64,000 bases of DNA from Alligator mississippiensis. Taxonomy: Eukaryota > Chordata > Crocodylia > Alligatoridae. The stretch is taken from positions 73,227,395 through 73,291,394 of the forward strand of contig NC_081833.1 of NCBI RefSeq assembly GCF_030867095.1. The letters run 5' to 3'. Shown in pieces: positions 39,430-51,623 of this stretch. Numbering within the stretch: position 1 is the stretch's first letter; the number at the start of each line of letters is the position of its first letter. Below the pieces are notes generated by a model that saw nothing but the letters and a program-made list of their open reading frames with translations, made no database searches and was not told the DNA's origin. Made by a program: the position numbers and the translations under genes.

Positions 39430-39525
39430 AGGCAAGAAATGTAGACTGCAATCCTCTCAAGCAAATGAGGGACCTGAACTCCAGCCCCTTAAGTGAGTGC
39501 TCTACCCACTGAAGAAATGGACCCT
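39430..39525 (-). mobile_element. tRNA-like interspersed repeat, second copy
   Basis: GAGGGACCTGAACTCCAGCC followed by GTGAGTGCTCTACCCACTG is the reversed form of the same family as at 7.6-7.8 kb (B-box reversed near 39468). It is diverged. Confidence 0.4.
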
Positions 39526-39901
39526 GGGGGGAAGACCAACACCATCCCTGCCTCCACCTGCTCTCCCCACTCTGGCATTTTCAAAGGGAAAAGCAAGCCC
39601 TGCTTTATTCCTGGAAGCAAGGAGCAGGTTCATGGCTGTAGATCATATGTGGATGGAGGTGTTGACCTGCAGCCCTGGGTGGAGCAGGTCTTAGGCCTCC
39701 TGGGTGCCTTCATCATTGCCTTGCACTCTAAGCAGCTGTGCTTTGGGCAAGCTGACTCCTTTTGGCTCCCTGATCTCCATCCTAGTTGGTTTGGCCTATC
39801 CTGAGGGGCCTAATTCACCTCACACCCTGTATCAGGAGCCTGGCTGCCTCCTCCTAAGACACCTCAGACTTAGGAGCTGGGTGTGCAACACTTTATTGAT
39901 T

Positions 39902-40560
39902 CTCTCCTGATCTTACACACCTTAATCATGCTATTGAAGCCAACTCTCCTGATCTTACACACTTTACCCAACATCTTACCCAACTCTCCTGATCTTACAC
40001 ACCTTAATCGTCCTATTGAAGCCAACTCTCCTGATCTGACACACTTTACCCAACATCTTACCCAACTCTCCTGATCTGACACACCTGAATCGTCCTATTG
40101 AAGCCAACTCTCCTGATCTTACACACTTTACCCAACATCTTACCCAACTCTCCTGATCTTACACACTTTACCCAACATCTTACCCAACTCTCCTGATCTT
40201 ACACACCTTAATCGTCCTATTGAAGCCAACTCTCCTGATCTGACACACCTGAATCGTCCCATTGAAGCCAACTCTCCTGATCTTACACACTTTAACCAAC
40301 ACCTTATTCAGCTCTCCTGATCTTACACACCTTAATCATCCTGTTGAAGCCAACTCTCCTGATCTTACACACTTTACCCAACATCTTACCCAATTCTCCT
40401 GATCTTACACACCTTAATCATCCAACTGAAGCCAACTCTCCTGATCTTACACACCTTAATCAATCTATTGAAGCCAACTCTCCTGATCTTTCATACTTTA
40501 ACCAACACCTTATTCAACTCTCCTGATCTTACACACCTTAATCATCCTGTTGAAGCCAAT
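39902..40560. repeat. two-variant minisatellite, 16 units of about 41 bp
   Basis: Every unit starts TCTCCTGATCTTACACAC. Type A (about 42 bp) continues with CTTAATCRTCCTATTGAAGCC and type B (about 40 bp) with TTTACCCAACATCTTACCC. The order is A B A B A B B A A B A B A A B A. The tendency to alternate implies amplification of an AB dimer followed by unequal exchange. The short frames across it are repeat translations. Confidence 0.95.
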
Positions 40561-42134
40561 CAGAGTAACACAAGGTCAGTGGGATTGCCCCAAAATGATC
40601 TAAAGGGTCCCCTAGCTCCCATTCTGCGTAGTCCAAATCTGAAAATGAGGCAATACACTTGCTTTGGGAAAGCCCTGAGCACACCCCAATAACTGTTCTG
40701 GGCTCACACAGCACTGCTCCACAGCAGTTACGTTGCTGGGGTGCAGCATGGCGGGGGCATGGTTATCAGCACCCCTTGCTCATCACAGCGGCACTGTAGA
40801 TATACCCAAGGCCAGGGTGAATTCCCCAGAGTTGGACTCAGAGTGTGTGGGGATGCCTGTGGTTTGGAGCAGGGTGGTAGGTTTGAGCAATTTTTATTTC
40901 CCGGGATTTTCATGGCTAATTTTCCCTAGAACACATAGTATTTCAGACCCAGATTCTTCCCTCTGTTCCCCATGTTCTGGGCCTGTATTTTTTACCCTGG
41001 GATTCTGTGCAGGGATGATGTGAGTATCACCCCATCTCTCACGCATGATCCCTCACCCCACGACCTAGCACTGGGCCGTGCAGAGAGACTTCCATAAGGG
41101 CAGGAGAGAAAGGGGGTAAAATGGAAAGGAGACCTCTCCAGGAGGCAGCTGCAGCTGTACTGTTGGGAGATTTTTGGGTTGCAAATCTGGACCTTACAAT
41201 TGCCAGAGGAGCTCTATGTACTAGAAGCACTGACGTCTCTCAGTAGGGGAAAGGGGGAGTATCTTTATCAGAAGGGAAGGGATTGAAAATGGAGTCTGAA
41301 ATGAGCACAGATATAAACCTGGATGCTGCTCACTCCCCATAGGGGATGAAGGAGTATTTCTTCATGTCATTTGTCACAAATTCTGCCAGGAAACGATCCT
41401 TGATGGGATGAACAGCCAAGGTGCAGTCCTTATCCACGCACAAACCGTTTTTGTCCTCCTGGAAAATGTGCGTCTTGGGATGAGGTCAAGAATGATTTCA
41501 GCTGAAGTTGCTCTGAAAGTGTCTTTGAATTTTTGCCTTCACTTGCATGGAAAGGCCAAGGAACATGCTTCTCCCTCCCCCAAAATTATCCATGTGGGAA
41601 GCCATTGGTCAAAATGCCTGGGTACACGAGCTTCACGGACAGACCGTGCGCCGCGTGGATCTGCACTATGGCAGGTTGGAAACACTTGAAACATGTTTTC
41701 TTGGAGCAAAATCGCAATTAAAAAGTTGTAAAAAATCATCCACATTTTCCTTGCAAAATACTGAACTTTCATTTCAGTGAAAACAGCACCCTTTGCATTT
41801 TCATTTTCTCAATAAACAAACTGGACCTTTCTTTTCTTTCTTTTTTTCTTATTTTTTGGGGTTTTTTTAAGGAAGGCAGACACTTCTTGGAATCACTTTT
41901 ATTGAATCAAGAATTTTCTACCAAGTTTTTTACTGAAACTTTCTGACCAGCTCTCTTTTTTTTTCCCCCTAAGAGAAGGGGGTTATTAGTTTATTCACAA
42001 GCAAGAGTGAAAGAGAAGGGCAAGGGAAATAAGTGGGAAAAGGCTAATGGGTGCTGATTCGTACATAAAGGAACACAAAGGATGGTTCAGGGGCTAAGAG
42101 ACCATCCTAAGTCTTAAGAACACTACCCTCAATC
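40561..42134. other. no gene seen
   Basis: Unremarkable single-copy sequence with T-rich runs at 41830-41960. Confidence 0.55.
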
Positions 42135-42290
42135 CTTTGCTCTCCAAAACACTTCTTGAGTGACCTTGGTCAGGTCCTTTAACCTTTCCAAATGGAAAGC
42201 AGAAGTAAGAGAGCCTCCCAGGGCTGTCATAGTGACAAGAAGGTGAAGGATCCTGAGGTGCTCAGACTCAGTAGCCATAAATACAGGAGA
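42135..42290 (+). mobile_element. MIR SINE remnant
   Basis: GAGTGACCTTGGTCAGGTCC followed by TTTAACCTTTCC is a diverged MIR core, and GGATCCTGAGGTGCTCAGA fits the MIR 3' part. Confidence 0.65.
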
Positions 42291-42619
42291 AATATATTCT
42301 CTGAAGGCTGTCAGGCAAGTTTCAGACCAGCCTCTGGGCCAGGCTTCCAGTACTAACACAGCTGATAAGTTCACTTCTTATTGATCCGTCATTTAGACTT
42401 TTGTGGGTGCACGGAGCAGAGATTGGTATGCCTTCTTCCCATGCTTTTCCAGCACCATGCAACTTCTATCACTGTAGATCACTTATTTTAATACCAATAT
42501 TTGAAAATAAAGGGTCACTATAAACAAAGGTGTGGATTCTTTCCCTTCAAAACGGTTGCTAAAGCTTGTATGATTTTAAGATTTAAAAAAAATGAGGAAG
42601 AAAAAATCAAAAAGAGGTG

Positions 42620-42865
42620 GTGATAGGCTATTCTCTGCTGTCCAGAGGGCACAGACAAGAAGTAATGGTCTCAAAGTGCAAGAAAGGAAACTTAGGTTGG
42701 GTGCCAGAAAGAACTTGCTTATGATGCGGGTGGTAACTAAAACAGATTCGCTGTGGCATTTCTATCATTAGAAGTGCTGAAGAGCGAGTTAGACAAACAC
42801 CTGGACGGTTCGGTTTGGACAGGCATGATCCGGCCTCGAGCTGGAGGGGGAGATTCATGGCCAGC
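42620..42865 (+). mobile_element. CR1 LINE fragment
   Basis: GACAAGAAGTAATGGTCTCA, then GAAACTTAGGTTGGGTGCCA, GAAGAGCGAGTTAGACAAAC and GCATGATCCGGCC, follow the CR1 3' region in order. Confidence 0.75.
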
Positions 42866-43499
42866 CCAAATTTTATATCTATATATATTTGGACCTGGTG
42901 TGAGTTGCCCAATTACCTTGATGAACCGGGTCTTCCACCTTGCCGAGCATAAATACCTTAAAAGCCCTGGGCCCTAGTGGCTAAGTTTTTGCAGCCAAGT
43001 TGGAGCATTTTGATGGAGGCCAATTTCATGCCTTACAAGATCAAGCAATGTTCATTGAACTAATATTAGTTTCATGGAACCATGCTTATTTAATTACCTT
43101 ACACAGCTATGGTATTTGCTAGCTACTTGATTATCGCATGAGGTAATATGCTTACAGAAGGTTTCCTTGATTTAGTTAATCATTTCATGGATGCATCATA
43201 TTAAAAAGTATAAAACAAATTGTTTCCATAAAACCGGCAAATGATTTCATGTCACAGGTTGGTGAAAACATCTGTACTTGTTCCCACTGACTGAATGTGA
43301 AGAATTAAGGATCATCCTCTGCGGAGCTCAGTTTCAGTTCTACTGTGCACAAGAAGGAAGGAGATGTTAACGCTTTATTATTTGTAATCCTACCACTAAA
43401 ACAATTTCCTCTCTTCTTTACAGATTTTTGGCCAACGACCTGCTGGGCTATCACCGCCATCTTTTCTTGCTCCAAAGGGATTTCACGCATGGTGTCCTC

Positions 43500-43605
43500 T
43501 GTTTATAGACCTTCTCTAAGGATCTTCTACAATGCAGAAAAAGCTGGCAACGAGGTCCCTTCCAGCCCTAATATCTTTGAAATCTATGAAACTGTGATAC
43601 ACACA
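43500..43605 (+). mobile_element. CR1 LINE 3' tail
   Basis: CGAGGTCCCTTCCAGCCCTA followed by ATATCTTTGAAATCTATGAA is a CR1 terminus. The upstream part is badly eroded. Confidence 0.75.
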
Positions 43606-44556
43606 TATGTACAGATTGAGCAAAATGCCCGACTTTGAGCTTGACGCTATTATCAATGCAAAAGACGAGCTGACCTATATCAACCCTCCGCATCTTTATG
43701 CACTCCAGACAATTGAAGGGAATGGGACTCCAAGTTTATTCACCAGTGTGATGCTGCTGTTTCCACTGTAGCCCATGTTAGACTTGAACTACTGGTAGGG
43801 ATTGCAATACCCCTCCTTGACCCCTGGTAGGGATTGCAAGACCCTTCAAGATATGCTCCTCAGAGATGCATATCTAGTGTGGGCCTGGGGAGATCCTTGT
43901 CCAAAGGGGCCCTGACCAGGCCGGGCAACTAGACTTTTGGGTGCCAGGCAGACAAACCCAGACTCTTTACTGCCTTTGTTGGGAAGAGCAGCGTAGAAAT
44001 TATATAAATAAAGCAATAAATATACACTGATGCAGAAGGCAACGCCATAAATAATATAGGAGTAGGATGGTGGCAACTTAGCCCATTCCATGTGTGAGGA
44101 AGTACACACCTAAGTAATTGGTAAAATGTTATAAATGTCTCTTCTGGACTTCTATAAGTTTAATGGTGATGGTGGAGTGAACTGACACAAGGAGCATTTA
44201 ACCAGTATAGGAATCATGGCATAATATACCTGCCGAGTGCTTCTAACTTAATGCATGTCTAACGCCAGAACTAAATAGTAAAATATCCCATAAGTGAAAC
44301 AGGCTACACTGATAAAAGCACAGATGTAAATGCACATATACTAGGCTTTACCTGCCTTGCTGTGTTGGTCAAGCATCCACCTCTTCACACCCCTAACCAT
44401 TACATGTCTGCAAGGCAGACTCAGCTTTTTTCCCCACCTATCTTTCCTCTCAGCAAGCTGATGGTAGAGAAGATCCTGGGTCACAGGTACCCACTGATAT
44501 CCTTCTTGTTCTCACTTGCCTCCAGCAGGCACCAGAGGGAATTTTTGCAACACAAG

Positions 44557-44812
44557 GGGCACATCTACATGTCACCCTACAATGACATAGCAGCATGTTA
44601 TATCTCCCTATGGCACACTAGAGCAACGTAGTCATCATGCAGGTCTACACGTGATCATCACCTGTGTCGCCGTAGCGGCGCACTCTCCCAGTATAGCGGC
44701 AACATAGCAGCAAAATCGAACCGTGTGCTGCATGCATGGTGCAGTAACCGCCCATACGTTGCAAATGGAAGTATTAAAGCACAGCGCCATACAGCGACAT
44801 GTAGACATGTCC
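44557..44812. mobile_element. MITE-like element with terminal inverted repeats
   Basis: The left end GGGCACATCTACATGTCACC and the reversed right end GGACATGTCTACATGTCGC are inverted copies. The inside is non-coding and unusually rich in AGCGGC/CGCCATA-type CpG motifs. It is likely of the same broad class as the element at 39.1 kb. Confidence 0.65.
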
Positions 44813-45374
44813 AGGATGTAGGCATGGCAAAGACATGTCTTGACACACATTGTTTCTAGGCTCTTAGTAGCTTGTATGTGTATCTATTCATGCATTAGTA
44901 TACAACTTGCTGTCTGCTAGATTTTGTTAGTGTAGTTGCACTGAAGCAAATGTTCCCCTTTTTGTCTTTTTATTTAGTGTGGAAATAAATCATTTTGTCC
45001 ACTTTCAATCACTCTGATTTGTTGCTGTGAACGCTGACCAGATCACCCAATGCAATTGCAAAGTGACACTTTACGTTTAAATCATCACACAGCTAAGAAG
45101 CTCAATCCATTTGACATATATTCACTATTTTATCCCTGCAATGGTACCATGGGCAGTTAAGAGCTATCCCAGCCAGTTTATAGAGGCACAGACACATTCT
45201 GGACCACATACTGGGGAAAAAAGTCTCCAGTTTTGTGCACTCCCAGTCACTGGGGAGAGAGAGAGACAGGAAAAGTCTCAGATGGGATGGCATGGATATA
45301 ATAATGCAGTACTCTAACATGCTGTCTTTCATTCAAGTGCCTTAAAGTCTTTTATAAACACCAGTTGCAAGTAG

Positions 45375-45450
45375 GTAAGGATCATTATCTCATTTTATAG
45401 GTGGGTCAGCTGAGAAGCAGATGCTAGGACCAAAGAAATGGACTGACATC
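45375..45450 (-). mobile_element. MIR SINE fragment
   Basis: ATTATCTCATTTTATAGGTG followed by GGTCAGCTGAGAAGCAGA matches the reversed MIR core with substitutions. Confidence 0.6.
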
Positions 45451-47164
45451 CACACTTGGGAAAAAGTCTCCTAGGATCCATCTCCCATGCCCAGATTGAA
45501 AAGTACTATATTTTCTTGCAGACAAGGTTCTTTAGGTGAATATATCTTGCATATATATAATGCAGCCGGGAATACAATACACACCTTGGTTTTGAAAGGT
45601 AGATTGGAGTAACGGATAAAACCTTTCCTTAAGGTAAGTAGCTGAGTATCAGCAGCAGGGAGCTGAGCATGCCTTTCTTCAGCTCCCCGTGGATTGCTGC
45701 AGATTTTACTTATGGTTTTACCCAGTAAATGACAGAACCTGCTCTTGCCATATTTCTCACATATAAAGCAAACCTATATTTCCAGAAGCGATTTGTGAAG
45801 GAAGGGGGTGCATTTTGTATGCAAGAAAATACAGTACTGTCGAGCAGATGGTCACTAAGGAGATTTTAAGCAAACAAGCACTACCCCAAACCAATAGACA
45901 GATCCCTTTTGGAAGCGTTTTGAGCAAAGGTTCAGCACAGCGATATTTCACGGTGCTGTTACTCTGCAGAGTTGATCTGGTTGCAGTTCAGTCTCTGGTA
46001 CAATAGTTACCCAGCCTGTTCAAGTGAAATTCATAATAAGTCTGTGGCTAGCTCTTTCTTTGATAATTTCTATCCCCTCCATTTGTTTATCTCAAGGGCT
46101 GAGCTTTGTTCCAGGCTCAAAACCAAAAGTCTTCCTCCCCTGTTCTCTCCTTGACTTGTTGCAGTTGTAAGGAAATAAATCTTTTTCCCTTCCTCTCTGC
46201 TGTTTCATGCAATCGCAAACCCCAAGGAAGAAAAATAGATCGCATGCTTAGCTCACCAAATCGTGGATAATACCACGTTTACTTTTGCAGTCCGCCGTTC
46301 AAATGAAAATGTGTCCATTCCCCTGGAAGTGTCTTGACTAGCATCGACATCTTAACCAAGAGCATCAGTGCATGATCCCCAATTCTGAAATTCAGACTAG
46401 TCCTAGGAAAACGGACCAACAAAACCCATTCCCTCGAGCCAGAATCAACTTCAGGTCAGTAATTGTACATAAACACAGGTGCCCTGCATGGTCTAATAGC
46501 AGGGCAGAGCCCTTCCAACCCCTGGGCTCCTGGTTTTGCACCTAACTCCATTGTGACAGCATATTGGCATGATATGAAACTTGTTGATGATCTTGGTGAA
46601 AGGAGCTGTGCTTGAGGGAGGAGGGAGAAAATACCCAGCCTAGACCCATTCCCAGTGGAAAAAATAGGAACTATTGGAGTCCACATTTCAGTTGTCACCT
46701 GAGCTTGTCAGTCTTACATCAATGACTGCATGGGGATGAAGAGTGAGCTGTGGTTTCATCCCAAGCGATACTCCCTCTAGCACAGAGCTGTTCCATGAGG
46801 TCAAGGGACGGCACGAGGGGAGCTCGTGTTGCCTTAGATAACGTTGCAGATCGCTCGTCGTGGTTGGGGTTTTTTTCCATCGGCCTCTCTTCGCTGGCTG
46901 TCAAATGCAGTGAGTGCTGTAGTGCGAACCTCCGTTTTATGCATCAATCGGGGCACACGTTACTTCTACACAAGTGTCTTATTCTTCTCCAAAGGGCAGC
47001 CTGTTCTACGGAGGGTGCCTTCAAACAAGATGCAACAATTTCATATCAACTGAGATTTTAAACTGATACCATTGAACGAGTACAAACCTCAGGTACACAG
47101 TCTGGGCATAAAAATAGGTTTTTTATTTAACGTAGTTATAGGGACAAGTTACTGTGGGGCAAAG

Positions 47165-47300
47165 GCGGGTAGCTGCCTATGCCATAATAAATGAAAGGTA
47201 GCTGCCTATGCCATAGGTAGGTAGCTGCCTGTGCCATAGTAAATGAAAGGTAGCTGCCTATGCCATAGGTAGGTAGCTGCCTATGCCATAGTAAATGCAG
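47165..47300. repeat. short minisatellite
   Basis: Units built from GGTAGCTGCCTATGCCATA alternate between AATAAATGAAA-type and GGTAGGTA-type joins, giving a dimer period of about 56-58 bp repeated a little over twice. It lies in otherwise single-copy sequence. Confidence 0.85.
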
Positions 47301-50300
47301 GCCAGCCAAATTTACCCTTATTTCTCTGCAGGCTGAGCTGCTACAGGTTGGCTTCTTTGCCATGGGATAAGACCATACACACAGACACGTCCCACAGGGT
47401 ACATGACCTTCTGGGAAGCCCTGTCCTTTTTGCCTCACTGTCGCTGGTTTGTGCGCCCATGCCCATGCCCATGGGAGCAGGGTGAAGTTCAACCAAAAAT
47501 AGATGCCCATAAACTGAAATAAGAGTGTTGACATTAGGGTTTGGATGGGTTTAATGACTGATTTAACTCCTCTTGGTGCAGCTTAGATCAACCAGATCCC
47601 CAGCTGACATAAACTGACTACATCCATCAGCTGAGCATCTGCCCTTCGGGTTCTTCACCCCTGGGAATAAATTAAGGAGAAAACACATGGAGGACTATGG
47701 AGGCACGAGTTGCATTCATCTTGTGGATTAGTTGTTTCATTCCAGCTCTTCACTCAGGAGGGATGAACTGGAGCTTTTTTTTTTTTCTTGTTTAAGTGGT
47801 ATTTGCACATTCTAAGCAATTTTGACAGTTACTATTGAGGAAAGTGTAATTAGATGCTTTGAAAACTGGAAGAAATTAACTCTGACCACAGACCATCAGT
47901 CAGATTATTATTTAATAATACTTCCCAAATGTGCAAAGTACTTAGTTTTAGAATAACAGGAAAAAAAGAATAACTTTCTACTGAGGGCTAAAATGTTGCC
48001 CAGAAGAAACATGAATCATCAGTGTCCTTCCTTCCAAGGGCGATAAAGGAAGCGACCAGTTTCTCCCACTTTGCCCATTTCACGGGGCTTGGCATCAGGA
48101 GGCAATCCACTCCACCCTTCCGCCCAGGCCGATAACGAGCCTTGCTGCTATTAGCGCTGCTAAAGAGACACAGACGGTGCCTCTTTGCTCGGAAATTTGT
48201 CATGAACCTTAAATCTCGTCTCGCTTTCACGGCTGGAAAGCAGTTAACGGTAAGAAGCAGGCCCGAGGTGCCAGACCTGGGTAACAGAAGAGGTCCTGCC
48301 GTTTCCAACATGCCACGGAAACCACTAAGAAATTGCTGTTTTCCTTCTTCTACAGCACCGGCCAGGCTTGTTGACTCACTTGTAGCTACAGGAGGCCTGG
48401 CTAGAAAGAGATCATTGTGATTCCTCTCTGTTTCTTTCCTCACTACAAAAGAGTCCATTCATAGGGGCTAATTTTGAAAGGAGGGCAAGGGATATCGCTC
48501 CCATGAACTGGATCTGAACACTTCAACCACAATTTAGGAGGCCAGAGCCAGGCCTCTGAGGCCCTGTTCAACCTGGTGAAAGACTTTTTTTTTTAATTGA
48601 ATGGAAGCATGGATTTGATTCTGAACAGAAAGGATCTTTCCTGACACATTTCAAAATGGTTAGGATGCCAAAGCATGTCTTTGGAGCGAGAGCTCGGGCC
48701 TATGAAAACAGGAACAAAACGATATTATTCTCCAGGCCAATGGGCATTCGCATTTCACTCGGGGGTGAGCAAAATTACCGTGCCTCTGAAATGGCGAGAC
48801 GCTGACTTCTTTCCAAGATTGCAAGAAGATGGGCCCTTTCTTTCTTTCTTTCTTTCAAAAAAAAAAAAGAAAAAATGAATACGTGATCCCTGATTCATAT
48901 AACCGCTAGTCTTTGTGGAGCACAACTGGGAATGTCTGTGTGTGGGAAGATCTACAATGTAATTGCTTTCAGCAGAATATCACTGCACTATGTAATTAAA
49001 ATATAAGAGGTTGCCAGTTTCAAAAATTTTAAGTGATTTCATCTGCATTCGGGTGATTACGTCCCTCTGAGCTGCTTACTCTAAAATGATACTTCTATTT
49101 TCAGTGCACAAAATGGTTCCCAGGGAAGGAGGGGCGGGGGGAAGCAAAAAAGATGTTATAGTTTTGCTAGAAACAGGCAGTTGCAGTGTCCAGGAATCCA
49201 TCTCGAGATTAATGCACAGGCGGTGCACGGCTGAATGTGCGCATCGCTTTGCTGGGAGCACCGTTGATGAAAGCAATGCCCAATTTCAGAGATGGAGCGG
49301 AGGGCTGAGAGAAAGAGAGGAAAGGAGGGGCGGGGGGGGGAACAAAAGACCAACAGAAAAATCTGACACCTCCTAAATCAGAGTGACAATTTCAGCACAG
49401 TGTTTACATACGGTGGTAAAAATAAATTGTCTGAGACTGATTGTACGCACATGTCACTTGCTCCGCAACGTGGATTTCCTCGGGTATCGGAAACTTAATC
49501 CGAGGAAACACATGACAATTAAAATCAATATCAGCATCAAAGGGACAGAGTCGGCAACACGGTTATTTTCTTTGGGGGTTGGAAGAAGTGAAAGCAGCGA
49601 TCGGGAAGGGTTGCGGGGCTGAAAGGCGTGCCTCTAGCACGCGCGTGCACGCACACACGCACGTGCCCCGCTGGGAGAATCGTTTCTGAGGCAGCCGCTG
49701 AATAGGAACAAGAACAAAAGTGGTTTATTCTGCCCCTGGCCTTTGCAAAAAGACACTTGAAAGGCTTTGCCCAAGTACAGCATCCCAGAGGCAGAGCTGG
49801 CTCGGTCCATGCCCTCGATGGTACCAATGCTTGGGGCAATGGCAGTGGTTGGGCAGCTGCTGTTTTCGTGGCTTCTCTAAGCAGGCGAAGGGCTGATGCC
49901 GCCTCTGCCCTTGCTGTCTTGTTTGGTATATATGGTCTTCAGGGCAGGAGGAGCCCCTTAATACGGTGTTTGCACAAGGCCTATTCCCTACACAATAGCC
50001 ATCTCAGGGGCATCCTCTTAGTGCTGCTGCATTGCAGATCCTTGTAGGTGAACATTATTAGCCCAGTTTCCAGGCAAGAAATGGAAGTGTTACATCTGAG
50101 AGCAAAACCAAAGTCCTCCAAACCTCAGTCCTGGGTGTTAGCCGCAGAACTCGCTCTCTTTCCCATCCTTTCATAAAGGCCTGGGTGTTTCAACAGGTTA
50201 AAAACTTGTGGAGACACCGTTAAGTCTTTCAGTCAGCTCAGCACGGGACCTTCGAGGGGACCCCAAAGATATCGATATCCTGCATTTCCAGCTGCCTTCC

Positions 50301-50978
50301 CTGACAGATGCTGGATGAGGCCTTTCATTTGTGAAGAAAAGCAGCCTTCTCTGAAATCGAAGGTATGCCTTCTTCCCTGGGGAATGAGTCCCCCTCGCAA
50401 CTCGCGGGCTGGATCGCTCCCTGCGGTGGCACTGAACCCGATCCCGAAAGCGGCAATTTTGGGTAGAATTAATCTGTCCCAAAAGCTTTTATTTCTTAAA
50501 CTGTCCCTTGCTTTGGGCTATTATTTAGCGACGGTTGCTCTGTGTCCTCCTGCAGCTACTCTCCAGAGAGAGTCCGGCCCCTTGTTTAAAGAGCTGCACA
50601 TGACAACATAATGGAAGGGTAGGGATCATTAAAAAAAAGCTGGCAGGGAAATGGATGTGACCACGTATCATTATCTCGAGTAGAGTTCGGGCATATGCGC
50701 TTGTTTTAGCCAATTACTCTACCTGAAACTGCAGTGGGGGCTGCGTTTTAAGAAACGTTGAGCCTCCCTAGCAGCAATTAAAACCATTGCTCAGCACTTT
50801 TGAAGAAGCATCATGTCCTTTGAGTCCTCCTGGAGAAGAGTTTTGAGCCAGAGGGTGAAGTTACATGTGACACAGCACAGACAATCTGTGGGATGTTAAA
50901 CGGTGTTAAATCCCGAACATCCTGAGAACGTTTGCACCTTAAGGGTTAATACCGTTTCTTGCCTGCACAGCTCTGACT
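47301..50978. other. no gene seen outside listed repeats
   Basis: Single-copy, AT-rich sequence with short homopolymer and CTTT runs near 48835-48872. No coding signal. Confidence 0.55.
50045..50150 (-). mobile_element. MIR-like SINE fragment
   Basis: ATTATTAGCCCAGTTTCCAG and AAAACCAAAGTCCTCCAAAC follow the order of a reversed MIR, but the match is diverged. Confidence 0.4.
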
Positions 50979-51025
50979 TGCCACTAGAGGGCTGGTGAGC
51001 AGGGGCATGGCTAGGGGGCGCTATC
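50979..51025 (+). promoter_or_regulatory. tandem CTCF-like motifs
   Basis: CCACTAGAGGGCTG, starting near 50980, matches 13 of 14 positions of the CTCF core. About 30 bp on, CTAGGGGGCGCTA fits the 3' eleven positions of the same core in the same orientation. Paired same-direction sites are typical of strong CTCF peaks. The position is about 31 kb upstream of FOXF1. Confidence 0.45.
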
Positions 51026-51319
51026 CCTGCTCTGGGTGGGAAGCGGGGCTGGGAGTGGTGCATTCTGGGATGCTGGAGGACTGCAGATTGCTCATTTGAT
51101 TGCAGTGGAGCAGACTGAAGTTACCCTAACACGAGCTAGGTAGCACGGCCCTGAGTTAATCTTAAATGGCATAACTTTTGAGATGCTCGGAAGGCGCTGG
51201 GGAAGAGTTAACGAGCTTGAACATGCCGATGCTTGCATTTTAAGTGCCCTTCATATGGTCTAAGCGTACCGTGTAATTTCACCCTAAATCATACTGAGCG
51301 ATGTGGGAGTTATGCTTTC

Positions 51320-51517
51320 CGCAGTTACCGAATTGTAAGAGCCGTAGACCAAAGGAGCGAGCTTCCCAGGGAGGTTGTGCAATCTCCTTCATCGGATGTT
51401 TCCAGGAAGAGGCTGGATAAGCAACTATCTGGGATGTTTTTGGAGCAGTGCAGCCCACGTCTGTGCAGGGGGCCTGGGTGGGGGGACCCATGACATCCCT
51501 TCTAATCCAATGGTGCA
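51320..51517 (+). mobile_element. CR1 LINE 3' fragment
   Basis: GAGCTTCCCAGGGAGGTTGTG, GAAGAGGCTGGATAAGCAAC and CATGACATCCCTTCTAATCC follow the CR1 order. The 41-bp hairpin begins immediately after it. Confidence 0.75.
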
Positions 51518-51623
51518 GTCTTGTCTCTAGGAAAACAGTTGGGAAAATGGCTTAATGCTGTTTTCCTTCCTCCTGTTTTTTTGCATTGAGCCATTTTCCC
51601 AACTGTTTTCCTAGAGACAAGAC
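51518..51623. repeat. 41-bp near-perfect hairpin
   Basis: Arms 51518-51558 and 51583-51623 are exact reverse complements except for one position that would be a G-U pair in plus-strand RNA. The loop is 24 nt and pyrimidine-rich. The arms read GTCTTGTCTCTAGGAAAAC then AGTTGGGAAAATGGC. The hairpin lies directly after a CR1 tail. It could be a recent fold-back duplication, a small MITE, or a hairpin RNA precursor. Confidence 0.9.

Larger units (their letters stand above)
43606..47164. other. no gene seen outside listed repeats
   Basis: Apart from the MITE-like element (44.6 kb) and the MIR fragment (45.4 kb), the sequence is AT-rich and non-coding. Confidence 0.55.

Noticed and set aside
39902-40560. 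CRISPR-like array
   Set aside because: The repeats are regular, but the intervening segments are only two recurring variants rather than unique spacers, and the genome is eukaryotic.
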